From WHSW01 sp036794585 (lineage in GTDB: Bacteria; Actinomycetota; Thermoleophilia; Solirubrobacterales; 70-9): a stretch of DNA of 27,460 nt. A program made the position numbers and the translations under genes. The stretch covers positions 1-27,460 of the forward strand of contig DAIRGH010000032.1 in assembly GCA_036794585.1 (NCBI GenBank). The letters run 5' to 3'. Below the pieces are notes generated by a model. That model did not search any database, was not told where the DNA came from, and was given only the letters and a program-made list of their open reading frames with translations. This document shows, one piece after another, positions 15,136 to 22,122 of the stretch; position 1 is the stretch's first letter, and each line of letters starts with the position of its first letter.

Positions 15136-15888
15136 CTAGCGCGTTTGGGTGGCCGGGCGGACGAGGATCTCGTTGATGCTCACGTGCTTCGGCTGGGAGA
15201 CCACGTAGACGATCGCCCGGGCGATGTCGTCGGCCTCCAGCACCTTGCCGGTGGCCTCGCGCATCTTCTCGATCCGCTCGACCACCATCGGGTTCTCGTT
15301 GTGGCCCTGAAGCTCGGTGTCGACGAAGCCGGGCTCGACGCAGGTCGCGCGGACGCCGATGTGGGCGCCCTCCTGGCGCAGCGACTCGGTGAAGCCGACG
15401 ACGCCCCACTTGGTCATGTTGTAGACGCCCGAGCCGAGCGCGGCGATGCGACCGGCCACCGAGGAGACATTGACCACGTCCCCTCCCCCGCCGTCGCGCA
15501 TCAGCGGCAGCGCGTAGTGGGTGCAGTAGAGGAGCCCGAGGCAGTTGACCTCGATCATCGTCCGCCACTCGTTCGGGTCGGCGCCCTGAAGCGGGCCGAG
15601 CAGCATCACGCCGGCGTTGTTGATGAGGCAGTCGAGCCCGCCGAGCTCGGAGTGCGCCGTCTCGACCAGGTGCTTTGCCTGCTGCTCGTCGGCGACGTCG
15701 GCTTCGATCGCCACCGCCTTGCCGCCATCGCCCTCGATCCGCGACGCCAGCTCGTCGAGACGCTCCTTGCGCCGGGCGCCCAGGGCAACGCTCGCGCCCT
15801 CGGCGACCATCGCAATTGCGGTGGCCTCGCCGATCCCCGACGAGGCGCCGGTGATCAGCGCCTTGCGTCCGTCGAGCGACCCGGCCAT
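15136..15888 (-). CDS. Classical short-chain dehydrogenase/reductase
   Basis: This is a 250-residue NAD(P)-dependent oxidoreductase. The TGASSGIG cofactor motif is at residues 13-20, NNAG at 90-93, the catalytic serine at 142-143, and YNMTK gives Y156 and K160. ALGARRKERLDEL after the second strand suggests NADPH preference. The PGFVDTELQGH segment resembles the YdfG/clavaldehyde-dehydrogenase-like group, often active on hydroxy acids such as serine or 3-hydroxypropionate analogues, but the substrate is unknown. It lies between leuA and the leuCD regulator, with its own -10 (TATAGT, 6 nt before ATG 15888). Co-location with leu genes may or may not be functional. Confidence 0.9.
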   Translation of the reverse strand: MAGSLDGRKALITGASSGIGEATAIAMVAEGASVALGARRKERLDELASRIEGDGGKAVAIEADVADEQQAKHLVETAHSELGGLDCLINNAGVMLLGPLQGADPNEWRTMIEVNCLGLLYCTHYALPLMRDGGGGDVVNVSSVAGRIAALGSGVYNMTKWGVVGFTESLRQEGAHIGVRATCVEPGFVDTELQGHNENPMVVERIEKMREATGKVLEADDIARAIVYVVSQPKHVSINEILVRPATQTR

Positions 15889-15894
15889 GCCCGG

Positions 15895-15900
15895 ACTATA
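15895..15900 (-). promoter_or_regulatory. Probable leaderless -10 box of the SDR gene
   Basis: TATAGT on the minus strand is 6 nt before the SDR ATG (15888), inside the 21-bp gap after leuA. The gap leaves no room for a Shine-Dalgarno plus leader, so a leaderless message is likely. Confidence 0.5.
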
Positions 15901-15909
15901 TGGGCGGCT

Positions 15910-17484
15910 TCAGGGTCCGGGCCGGGCCGGCTCGCGCGCGGCCTCGTCGGCAACTCGCTCGGCCTCGCGCACCGCGGCGCCCTCGAGCGCGTTCGAGAGC
16001 GCGCGGATGTAGGCCTGTGCCGACGCCTCGAGGATGTCGGTGGCGACGCCCTGGCCGCTGGCGAGCCTGTCGTGCGCGCGCAGCATCACGGTCACCTCGC
16101 CGAGCGCATCCTCACCCTCGGTCACGGCCGAAACCGTGTACTGACGCAGCTCGGAGTCGACGCCGGTGGCGGCGCGGATCGCGCCGAAGATCGCGTCGAC
16201 CGGACCGTCGCCGCCCGACTCGCCGACGGCCTCGGATCCGTCGGGCATCGTCACTGCGAGCTTCGCTTGCGGCTCGCGCCGGGTCGACGCCTCGACGTCG
16301 AACCAGGCGAGCTCGTAGCGGCTCGAGCTCTGACGCGCCTGATCGGAGACGATGGCCTCGAGGTCGAGCGCGGTCACCTGCTTCTTCTTGTCCGCGATCT
16401 CCTTGAACCGCTTGAACGCCTGATTGAGCGCGTTGCCATCGACCTTGAAGCCGAGCTGCTCGAGTGCGTCGCGCAGCGCGTGCCGGCCCGAGTGTTTGCC
16501 GAGCACGATCGAGTTCGAGTCCAGGCCGACATCGCCCGGATCCATGATCTCGTAGGTGGTGCGCTCCTTCAGCACGCCGTCCTGGTGGATGCCGGACTCG
16601 TGGGCGAACGCGTTGCGGCCGACTATCGCCTTGTTCGGCTGCACCGCGTAGCCGGTGAAGCGCGAGACCATCCGGCTCGTCCGGGCCAGCTCGCGCGTGT
16701 CGAGGTCGGTGTCGAGGCTGTGCTCGTCGCCGCGGGTGCGGAGCAGCATCACGATCTCCTCCAGCGAGCAGTTGCCCGCCCGCTCGCCGATCCCGTTCAC
16801 GGCGCACTCGACCTGGCGCGCGCCCGCGAGCAGCCCGGCGTAGGAGTTGGCGACCGCCAGGCCCAGGTCGTCGTGGCAGTGCACGGAGAGCTCGACGTCA
16901 CGCAGCTCGGGGACCAGCTCGTAGAGGCGCTCGAAGTAGCGCGCGTACTCCTCCGGCGTCGTGTAGCCGACGGTGTCGGGGATGTTGATCACGTTCGCGC
17001 CCTCGGCGACCGCGATCGCACAGACGTCGGCCGTGAACTCGATCTCGGCGCGGGTCGCGTCCATCGGCGAGAACTCAACGTCCTCGCAATAGCTCTTCGC
17101 CAGCGCCACGGCCGCCTTCGCCTGGCCCTTGACGTCCTCGCGGGTGGTCTTCAGCTGATGCTCGATGTGGATGTCGGAGGTCGAGATGAAGGTGTGGATG
17201 CGAGGACGCTCGGCGTCCCTGATTGCGTTCCACGCCGCGTCGATGTCGGCCTTGTGGGTGCGGGCGAGGCCGCAGATCACCGGTCCGGACACCTGGCGCG
17301 AGATCGCCTCGACCGCCTCGAAGTCGCCCGGCGAAGTGATCGGAAAGCCGGCCTCGATCACGTCGACGCCGAGACGCGCGAGCTGGTGGGCGATCTCCAG
17401 CTTCTCTTGCGTGTTGAGCGAGATCCCGGGCGACTGCTCGCCGTCTCGCAACGTCGTGTCGAAGATGTGTACCTGGTCGGCCAT
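15910..17484 (-). CDS. leuA: 2-isopropylmalate synthase
   Basis: It condenses acetyl-CoA with 3-methyl-2-oxobutanoate, the committed and leucine-inhibited step of leucine synthesis. The 524-residue protein has the long LeuA type 1 layout: catalytic barrel from FDTTLRDGEQSPG (residues 8-20), VHCHDDLGLAVANSYAG with the metal-binding HxH-type residues, VNGIGERAGN, FAHESGIHQDGV, and a C-terminal allosteric domain from about residue 385 (FDVEASTRREPQAKLAV). ATG 17484 begins the conserved QVHIFDTTLRDG region; no in-frame alternative start precedes it. AGAAGGAG (13 nt before) and AGAAGG (3 nt before) flank the usual ribosome-site distance. A leucine-rich leader peptide and folded leader lie just upstream, so attenuation by leucine supply is likely. 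Confidence 0.97.
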   Translation of the reverse strand: MADQVHIFDTTLRDGEQSPGISLNTQEKLEIAHQLARLGVDVIEAGFPITSPGDFEAVEAISRQVSGPVICGLARTHKADIDAAWNAIRDAERPRIHTFISTSDIHIEHQLKTTREDVKGQAKAAVALAKSYCEDVEFSPMDATRAEIEFTADVCAIAVAEGANVINIPDTVGYTTPEEYARYFERLYELVPELRDVELSVHCHDDLGLAVANSYAGLLAGARQVECAVNGIGERAGNCSLEEIVMLLRTRGDEHSLDTDLDTRELARTSRMVSRFTGYAVQPNKAIVGRNAFAHESGIHQDGVLKERTTYEIMDPGDVGLDSNSIVLGKHSGRHALRDALEQLGFKVDGNALNQAFKRFKEIADKKKQVTALDLEAIVSDQARQSSSRYELAWFDVEASTRREPQAKLAVTMPDGSEAVGESGGDGPVDAIFGAIRAATGVDSELRQYTVSAVTEGEDALGEVTVMLRAHDRLASGQGVATDILEASAQAYIRALSNALEGAAVREAERVADEAAREPARPGP

Positions 17485-17497
17485 GGGCCTTCTGCGT

Positions 17498-17505
17498 CTC
17501 CTTCT
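17498..17505 (-). promoter_or_regulatory. leuA Shine-Dalgarno, complementary to the leader leucine codons
   Basis: AGAAGGAG on the minus strand is the best ribosome site for leuA, though 13 nt from ATG. With the following A it is a perfect 9-nt complement of TCTCCTTCT in the leader leucine-codon run (17578-17586). This allows the leader to mask the ribosome site. A second AGAAGG at 17488-17493 is closer than ideal to ATG and matches the same run over six bases. Confidence 0.6.
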
Positions 17506-17533
17506 ACGTAAACCGGATGAACCTTGCTATCTC

Positions 17534-17596
17534 GCGGCTGTCGCGCCGCCCAGCGCTATTCCCCCCGAAGGGGGAGGAGAAGGAGAAGCGCCAGGC
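17534..17596 (-). promoter_or_regulatory. leuA leader RNA structure (putative attenuator)
   Basis: An outer stem pairs GCCTGGCGCT (17596-17587) with AGCGCTGGGC (17557-17548), ten pairs including two G-U. Inside it is a tight hairpin, TCCCCC-TTCG-GGGGGA (17575-17560), with a UUCG tetraloop. A further hairpin, GCGGC-GCGACA-GCCGC (17549-17534), shares two bases with the outer stem. The outer 5' arm covers leader codons 7-10 and the inner hairpin covers codons 14-19 and the stop-proximal bases. A ribosome stalled on the leucine codons would therefore disrupt both. No T-tract follows any stem, so a transcription terminator is not evident. Pairings were read by eye. Confidence 0.55.
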
Positions 17597-17615
17597 TGTC
17601 GGGCCGGAGGGTCAT
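17556..17615 (-). CDS. leuL: leuA leader peptide, leucine-rich
   Basis: A 19-residue frame reads MTLRPDSLALLLLLPLRGE and ends in TAG, 71 bp before leuA on the same strand. Eight residues are leucine, and codons 10-14 are five consecutive leucines (CTT CTC CTT CTC CTC). Neighbouring genes seem to use mostly CTC and CTG, so the two CTT codons may slow decoding further. This is the hallmark of an amino-acid attenuation leader, as in enterobacterial leuL. There is no strong Shine-Dalgarno before ATG 17615. TACTCT lies 10 nt upstream, so the leader may be translated from an almost leaderless message. Confidence 0.8.
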   Translation of the reverse strand: MTLRPDSLALLLLLPLRGE

Positions 17616-17625
17616 CCGTGTGCGC

Positions 17626-17631
17626 AGAGTA
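17626..17631 (-). promoter_or_regulatory. Possible -10 box of leuL-leuA
   Basis: TACTCT on the minus strand is 10 nt before the leader-peptide ATG, which would place the start of transcription only a few bases before it. No convincing -35 box is visible. The remaining bases of the 193-bp leuA/AI-2E gap (17632-17677) show only the GAGGAG ribosome site of the plus-strand gene. Confidence 0.4.
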
Positions 17632-17677
17632 GCGCAGGTTTTCGGTCGCCCGCGGGGAAATCCAGCGAGGAGCTCAA

Positions 17678-18805
17678 ATGGAGGCCTCGCGCATCCAGTC
17701 CCGGGCCGTGTTCAAGGTGGTCGCGATCGTCCTGGTCGCGATCGGCGTCGCGCTGCTGCTCGAGCACGTCGTGGTCGAGGTCCGCACGACGATCCGCTGG
17801 CTCTTCGCCGCCGTGTTCCTGGCGCTCGCGCTGAGCCCGCTGGTCGACCTGATCGGCCGCGCGCGGGTGCGCGGGCGCTCGCTACCGCGCTGGCTCGCGA
17901 TCCTCGTCGCCTACGTCGTCTTCCTCGTCGGCTTCAGCCTGCTCGTCCTGCACGTGATCCCGCCGATCGTGCGCGAGGTCGAGCAGCTCGGCTCGCAGCT
18001 TCCCACCTATGTGCATGACTTCGAGAGCTGGGCGAACAACAACGAGCAGTTCCGCGAGCTCAACGACAAGTACGACATCACCCAGCTCCTCTCCCAGGAG
18101 GCGGCCAAGCTGCCGGCCCACCTCGGCGATGCCGCCAACGCCGTCAAGGCGGTCACGGTCGGCCTGCTCAACAACCTGGTCGAGGCGATCGTCGTGCTCA
18201 CCCTCGCCTACTTCCTGCTGCTCGACGGCGCCCGCCAGTTCGAGCGGCTCACCGGCCGACTGCGGGTTGGCGAGCGCGAGCGGATGCGCCGCGTCGGCGC
18301 GCGGATCGCCGGCATCGTGCGCTCCTACGTCTCGGTCAACCTCCTGCTTGCGGCGGCCGCGGGCGTCTTCACCTGGCTCGTGCTCGAGGCGCTCGGCGTC
18401 GAGCTCGCGGTGCCGCTCGCGGTGCTGGTCGCCTTCCTCGACCTCGTGCCCCTGATCGGGTTCACCGCCGGCGGCCTGCTGGTGGCGGTGGTCGCGGCGC
18501 TGCATGACTTTCCGACCGCGCTGATCGTCTGGGCAATCGCCTTCGTCGTCTACCAGCAGCTTCAAGACCGGGTCGTGCAGCCGGTCTTCTACAGGCACGC
18601 TGTGCAGATCCACCCGGCTGTGGCGATCGTCGTCGTGCTCGCCGGCGCTCAGCTCGCCGGCATCCTCGGCGCGCTCCTGGCAATTCCGGTCGCCGCATCG
18701 CTCGGCGCGATCTTCGACGAGCTCTGGCCGAGCCAGGCTCAGTCCGACGAGGCCGGCGGCGCCTCGGCCGGCGCAGTGCCGGAGCCCGCGCCCGCCTCCC
18801 CGTAA
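17678..18805 (+). CDS. AI-2E family transporter (PF01594-type membrane protein)
   Basis: This 375-residue polytopic inner-membrane protein has the usual family architecture. Hydrophobic segments are at about residues 12-30, 38-56 and 68-92, then a soluble stretch of about 95-155 (PPIVREVEQLGSQLPTYVHD). The C-terminal half has several more segments (about 160-182, 215-235, 240-275, 280-300 and 315-350), including LDLVPLIGFTAGGLL and the conserved QDRVVQPVFYRHAVQIHP region. Members include TqsA-like autoinducer exporters and sodium/proton antiporters, so the cargo is undefined. ATG 17678 has GAGGAG 5 nt upstream. The tail, rich in Ala, Gly and Pro, overlaps the 3' end of the convergent membrane-protein gene by 67 bp. 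Confidence 0.9.
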   Translation: MEASRIQSRAVFKVVAIVLVAIGVALLLEHVVVEVRTTIRWLFAAVFLALALSPLVDLIGRARVRGRSLPRWLAILVAYVVFLVGFSLLVLHVIPPIVREVEQLGSQLPTYVHDFESWANNNEQFRELNDKYDITQLLSQEAAKLPAHLGDAANAVKAVTVGLLNNLVEAIVVLTLAYFLLLDGARQFERLTGRLRVGERERMRRVGARIAGIVRSYVSVNLLLAAAAGVFTWLVLEALGVELAVPLAVLVAFLDLVPLIGFTAGGLLVAVVAALHDFPTALIVWAIAFVVYQQLQDRVVQPVFYRHAVQIHPAVAIVVVLAGAQLAGILGALLAIPVAASLGAIFDELWPSQAQSDEAGGASAGAVPEPAPASP

Positions 18806-19476
18806 CGCGCACGGGCCCGCTCGAGCTTGTCGCCGCGGTAAAAGCGCCGCGCCCAGAGCGAGTGCGGCTTTGCCACCCGCACCGCCGAGGGCGCCGCCGC
18901 CGGCCAGAACACCAGCGCGAGGACCGACATCCCGAACTTCTCCTTCGCGGCGTTGACCGCCGCGAACCCGATCCCGATCACGCCGAAGAACCCGACGAAG
19001 GCGAAGACTCCGTCGGCGACGTCGTCGGCAAGCTTGACCCAGGCCGTGAAGCCGACCGCGAGCATCCCGGCCAGGCAGCCGGCGATGATCATCGCGTCGA
19101 CCGACTTGCGCCCCTCCTTCTCCCAGTAGACGTCCTTGAGGTTGAGCCAGAGCGCGAACTCGTCGAGCGTCAGCCCCATCCCGATCGCGAAGAACACGGT
19201 GACGATCTCCCGCCACGGCGAGTCGGGCTGGTGGACGACCCCGACGTAGCCGAAGATCATCATCGCGAAGATCCCCCAGACCAGGTGATGGACGTGGGTG
19301 CCGCCGACGCTGACGTTGCCCGGCCACCAGCTCACCTGGGCGCGGATCATGTGCGTGCTCGTGCGAATGAACGCGAACGTGCCGAGCAGGGCGACGAAGA
19401 ATAGGAACGAGGCGAGCCGGCCCGGGTCGACGATCTCGCGTTGGAACTCGCTGCTGATGCTGGCGACGGTCGTCAC
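18739..19476 (-). CDS. Integral membrane protein, unknown function
   Basis: I cannot name this 245-residue protein. Membrane segments are predicted by eye at about residues 20-38 (LASFLFFVALLGTFAFI), 66-82 (VWGIFAMMIFGYVGVV), 90-108, 128-148 and 155-175, with a charged C-terminus (about 195-245) that should be cytoplasmic. Notable residues are the conserved-looking GGTHVHHLVWG cluster and WEKEGRKSVDA loop; the histidines could bind metal or haem, but this is speculation. GTG 19476 overlaps the upstream oxidoreductase stop as GTGA, so the two are translationally coupled. The low-complexity end overlaps the convergent AI-2E family gene. Confidence 0.75.
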   Translation of the reverse strand: MTTVASISSEFQREIVDPGRLASFLFFVALLGTFAFIRTSTHMIRAQVSWWPGNVSVGGTHVHHLVWGIFAMMIFGYVGVVHQPDSPWREIVTVFFAIGMGLTLDEFALWLNLKDVYWEKEGRKSVDAMIIAGCLAGMLAVGFTAWVKLADDVADGVFAFVGFFGVIGIGFAAVNAAKEKFGMSVLALVFWPAAAPSAVRVAKPHSLWARRFYRGDKLERARARYGEAGAGSGTAPAEAPPASSD

Positions 19477-20504
19477 TCCGGCGTCAGCACCACCTTGCCG
19501 ACGTTCTTGCGCTCGGCGATGAACCGGTGCGCGTCGGCGGCACGCTCGAACGGAAACGCCTCGGCCACGACCGGCTCGTAGTCACCGGCCTCGAGCCCCT
19601 CGCCGAGCGGCTCCAGCACGCGGTCAAGCCCCTCCCGGTCCCACCAGGAGAGCATGTTGAGCCCGAAGACGCCCTTGTTCTCGTTCATGATCTGCAGGCT
19701 CTTCCACCAGGGCATCGTCGCCAGCGGCATCCGCACCAGGCTGCGCAGCACCGCGGGGATGTCGCGCTTGTCGCCGGTCTGGACTTCCGAAAGCCCGTAC
19801 ATGATCAGCCGCCCGCCCTGGCGCAGCAGCCGGTAGTCCTTGCGAAAGCTCTGCGGGCCGAGCGCGTCGAAGGCGACGTCGATGCCCTCGCCGTTGGTGA
19901 GCCGGCGCACCTCCTCCTCGAAGTCCTGGCTGCGGTAGTCGATCGGGTGGTCGACGCCCTGCGCGCGGATCGCGTCGTGCTTGGAGGCCGAGGCGGTGCC
20001 GAAGATCTCGGCGCCGATCCGCTTCGCCACCTGCGTCGCCGAAATGCCGACGCCGCCGGCCGCGGCGTGGATCAGAACCCTTTCTGCGGGCTTGAGACCG
20101 CCCATGGTGACCAGACCGGCGTACGCGGTCGCGTAGTTGACGGGGAACGCCGCCCCCTGCTCGAACGAGAGCGAATCCGGCAGCGGCAGCGCCTGGTCCT
20201 CGGGCACGACGATCAGCTCGGCATGGCCGCCGAAGCGCGTGCCCGCCATCACCCGGTCGCCGACCGAGACCGTGGTCACCCCGTCGCCGACGCTCTCGAT
20301 CTCGCCGCCCACCTCGTAGCCGACCACGCACGGAGGCGACGGCGCGTCGGGATACACCCCGGCGCGCGCCATCAGGTCGGCGAAGTTGATCCCGGCCGCC
20401 TTGACCGCAATTCGGACCTCACCCGGCCCGGGCTCGGGATCGGGCCGCTCCTCGACCCGAAGCACCTCGGGCCCGCCGTGCTCGGTGATCACAACGGCTC
20501 GCAT
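19473..20504 (-). CDS. Zinc-independent quinone oxidoreductase-like protein (MDR, VAT1-like)
   Basis: This is a 343-residue medium-chain reductase. The N-terminal GroES-like domain (about 1-125) has AGINFADLMARAGVYP and GYEVGGEIESVGDGV and lacks the structural zinc cysteines. The Rossmann domain carries the NADPH motif HAAAGGVG (about 145-152) and ends with the FPFERAADAHRFIAERKNVG helix. The NENKGVFGLNM insert near 270 is typical of VAT1/quinone-oxidoreductase-like members. It probably reduces quinones or enones with NADPH; the natural substrate is unknown. ATG 20504 has TAACCT 6 nt upstream, 16 bp after the serA stop, so it may have its own leaderless promoter. A membrane-protein gene is coupled downstream. 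Confidence 0.9.
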   Translation of the reverse strand: MRAVVITEHGGPEVLRVEERPDPEPGPGEVRIAVKAAGINFADLMARAGVYPDAPSPPCVVGYEVGGEIESVGDGVTTVSVGDRVMAGTRFGGHAELIVVPEDQALPLPDSLSFEQGAAFPVNYATAYAGLVTMGGLKPAERVLIHAAAGGVGISATQVAKRIGAEIFGTASASKHDAIRAQGVDHPIDYRSQDFEEEVRRLTNGEGIDVAFDALGPQSFRKDYRLLRQGGRLIMYGLSEVQTGDKRDIPAVLRSLVRMPLATMPWWKSLQIMNENKGVFGLNMLSWWDREGLDRVLEPLGEGLEAGDYEPVVAEAFPFERAADAHRFIAERKNVGKVVLTPE

Positions 20505-20510
20505 GGCGCG

Positions 20511-20516
20511 AGGTTA
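20511..20516 (-). promoter_or_regulatory. Probable leaderless -10 box of the oxidoreductase gene
   Basis: TAACCT on the minus strand lies 6 nt before ATG 20504, directly after the serA stop codon at 20521-20523. The 16-bp gap has no Shine-Dalgarno. Confidence 0.45.
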
Positions 20517-20520
20517 TGCC

Positions 20521-22122
20521 TTACAGGTCGATCGCGTGGCCGGCGAAGAAGCCCTCGCCCGAGGCGATCTCCTCGATCACGGCGTCGGGGACGGGGCCGT
20601 CGGTGGTGAGCGCCATCACCGCCTCCTCCCCATCCGCCTCGGCGCCGACCGCGGCCGAGACGATGTTGACACCGTGATGGCCGAAGGCGGTGCCGACGCG
20701 GCCGATCATCCCCGGGCGGTCGGCGTAGCGGAAGACGGCGATGTGGTCGGCGAACGGCATGTAGAAGCTCTGGCCGAGCGCCCCGACGAGGTAGGGGATG
20801 TTGCGCGCCCCGATTCCAGTGCCGGCGACCTCGACCTCGCCGACGCGGATCTTGACCAGCTCGGTGAAGTCGCCGGCCGACGCCTCCTTGAGCTCGGTGA
20901 GCTCGATCCCGCGCTCCTCGGCCATCGCCGGCGCGTTGACGAGGTTGACGGGCTCCTCGGTGTGTCCTGAGAGGATCCCGACCAGCACCGCGATCCCGAG
21001 CAGGCGGGTGTCGTGGTCGGCGATCCGGCCATGGAACTCGACCTGGATCCGGTCGCTGGCGCCAGCGCCGAGCCCGCCCGCAAGCCGGCCGAGCTTCTCG
21101 CACAGCGGCACGAACGGCGCCAGCGCCTCCATCGCCTCGGGCCGCACCGCGGCGATGTTGACCGCGTTGGTCACGACGCCGCCCTGAAGCGCCGCGCTCA
21201 CCTGCTCGGCGGTGACGATGCCGGCGCGGTCCTGCGCCTCGGCGGTCGAGGCGCCGAGGTGGGGGGTGACGACGACGTCGTCGCGCTCGAACAGCGGGTG
21301 CGCGGTGAACGGCTCCTCGGGAAAGACGTCGAGCGCGACCCCGCCGAGCTTGCCCGATTCGAGGCCGGCTAGCAGCGCGTCGAGGTCGACCAGCTCGCCG
21401 CGGGCACAGTTGACGATCCGGGCGCCGTCGCGCATCTTCGAGATCGCGTCGGCGTCGATCCAGTCGACGGTCTCGGGGGTCTTCGGCAGGTGGATCGTGA
21501 TCAGGTCGGCACGCCGGTAGAGCTCTTCGCTGGTCGCGACACCCTCGACGCCGAGCTCGCGAAAGCGCTCGGGCGAGACGAACTTGTCGAAGCCGAGCAC
21601 CTCCATGTCGAAGCCGAGCGCGCGCTGGGCGACGAGCTGGCCGATGCGGCCAAAGCCGATCACGCCCAGCGTCTTGCCGTAGAGCTCGTTGCCGCCGTAG
21701 CGCGAACGCGCCCATTCGCCGGCCACGAGTGACGAGTGCGCCTGGGGGACGTTGCGGCACAGGGCCAGCGCCAGCGCCAGCGTGTGCTCGGCGGCGGCGA
21801 TCGAGTTCGACTCGGGCGCGTTGGCGACGATGATCCCGCGCTTGGTCGCCGCCTCGATGTCGACGTTGTCGACCCCCGTCCCCGCCCTGCCGATCACGCG
21901 CAGGCGGGTGCCGCGCTCGATCAGCTCGGCGGTCATCTTCGTCCCCGAGCGGATCAGGATCGCGTCGAACTCGCCGATCCGCTCGGCCAAGTCGCCGTCG
22001 GACATCTCCAGGCCCAGCTCGACGTCGAAGTCTCGGCGCAGCAGCTCGACGCCGGTGTCGGCGATCTGCTCCTTGACCAGCACCCGCGGTACCTGGTCGA
22101 TGAGCGTGCGCTCCGCGCTCAC
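20521..22122 (-). CDS. serA: D-3-phosphoglycerate dehydrogenase
   Basis: It oxidises 3-phosphoglycerate to 3-phosphohydroxypyruvate, the first step of serine synthesis. The 533-residue protein is the long form with an extra intervening domain and a C-terminal ACT domain, as in mycobacteria. Seen are GRAGTGVDNVD (78-88), the NAD motif GFGRIG (156-161), catalytic R241 in CARGELVD, E270 in FPEEP, H288 in TPHLGAST, and the ACT domain after about residue 455 (ADRPGMIGRVGTAFGHHGVN). The ACT domain suggests serine feedback inhibition. GTG 22122 overlaps the serC stop as GTGA with GGAGG 7 nt upstream, a clear choice over an upstream ATG inside serC. Confidence 0.96.
   Translation of the reverse strand: MSAERTLIDQVPRVLVKEQIADTGVELLRRDFDVELGLEMSDGDLAERIGEFDAILIRSGTKMTAELIERGTRLRVIGRAGTGVDNVDIEAATKRGIIVANAPESNSIAAAEHTLALALALCRNVPQAHSSLVAGEWARSRYGGNELYGKTLGVIGFGRIGQLVAQRALGFDMEVLGFDKFVSPERFRELGVEGVATSEELYRRADLITIHLPKTPETVDWIDADAISKMRDGARIVNCARGELVDLDALLAGLESGKLGGVALDVFPEEPFTAHPLFERDDVVVTPHLGASTAEAQDRAGIVTAEQVSAALQGGVVTNAVNIAAVRPEAMEALAPFVPLCEKLGRLAGGLGAGASDRIQVEFHGRIADHDTRLLGIAVLVGILSGHTEEPVNLVNAPAMAEERGIELTELKEASAGDFTELVKIRVGEVEVAGTGIGARNIPYLVGALGQSFYMPFADHIAVFRYADRPGMIGRVGTAFGHHGVNIVSAAVGAEADGEEAVMALTTDGPVPDAVIEEIASGEGFFAGHAIDL

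Noticed and set aside
13136..17511. Two long plus-strand frames (667 and 809 codons) opposite leuC, the regulator, the SDR and leuA.
   Set aside because: These are GC-driven antisense frames over conserved genes, with repetitive RAD/DRV-like composition and no domain.
17485..17560. A classical intrinsic terminator between leuL and leuA.
   Set aside because: Hairpins are present but no run of T follows any of them, so transcriptional attenuation is not supported by sequence.
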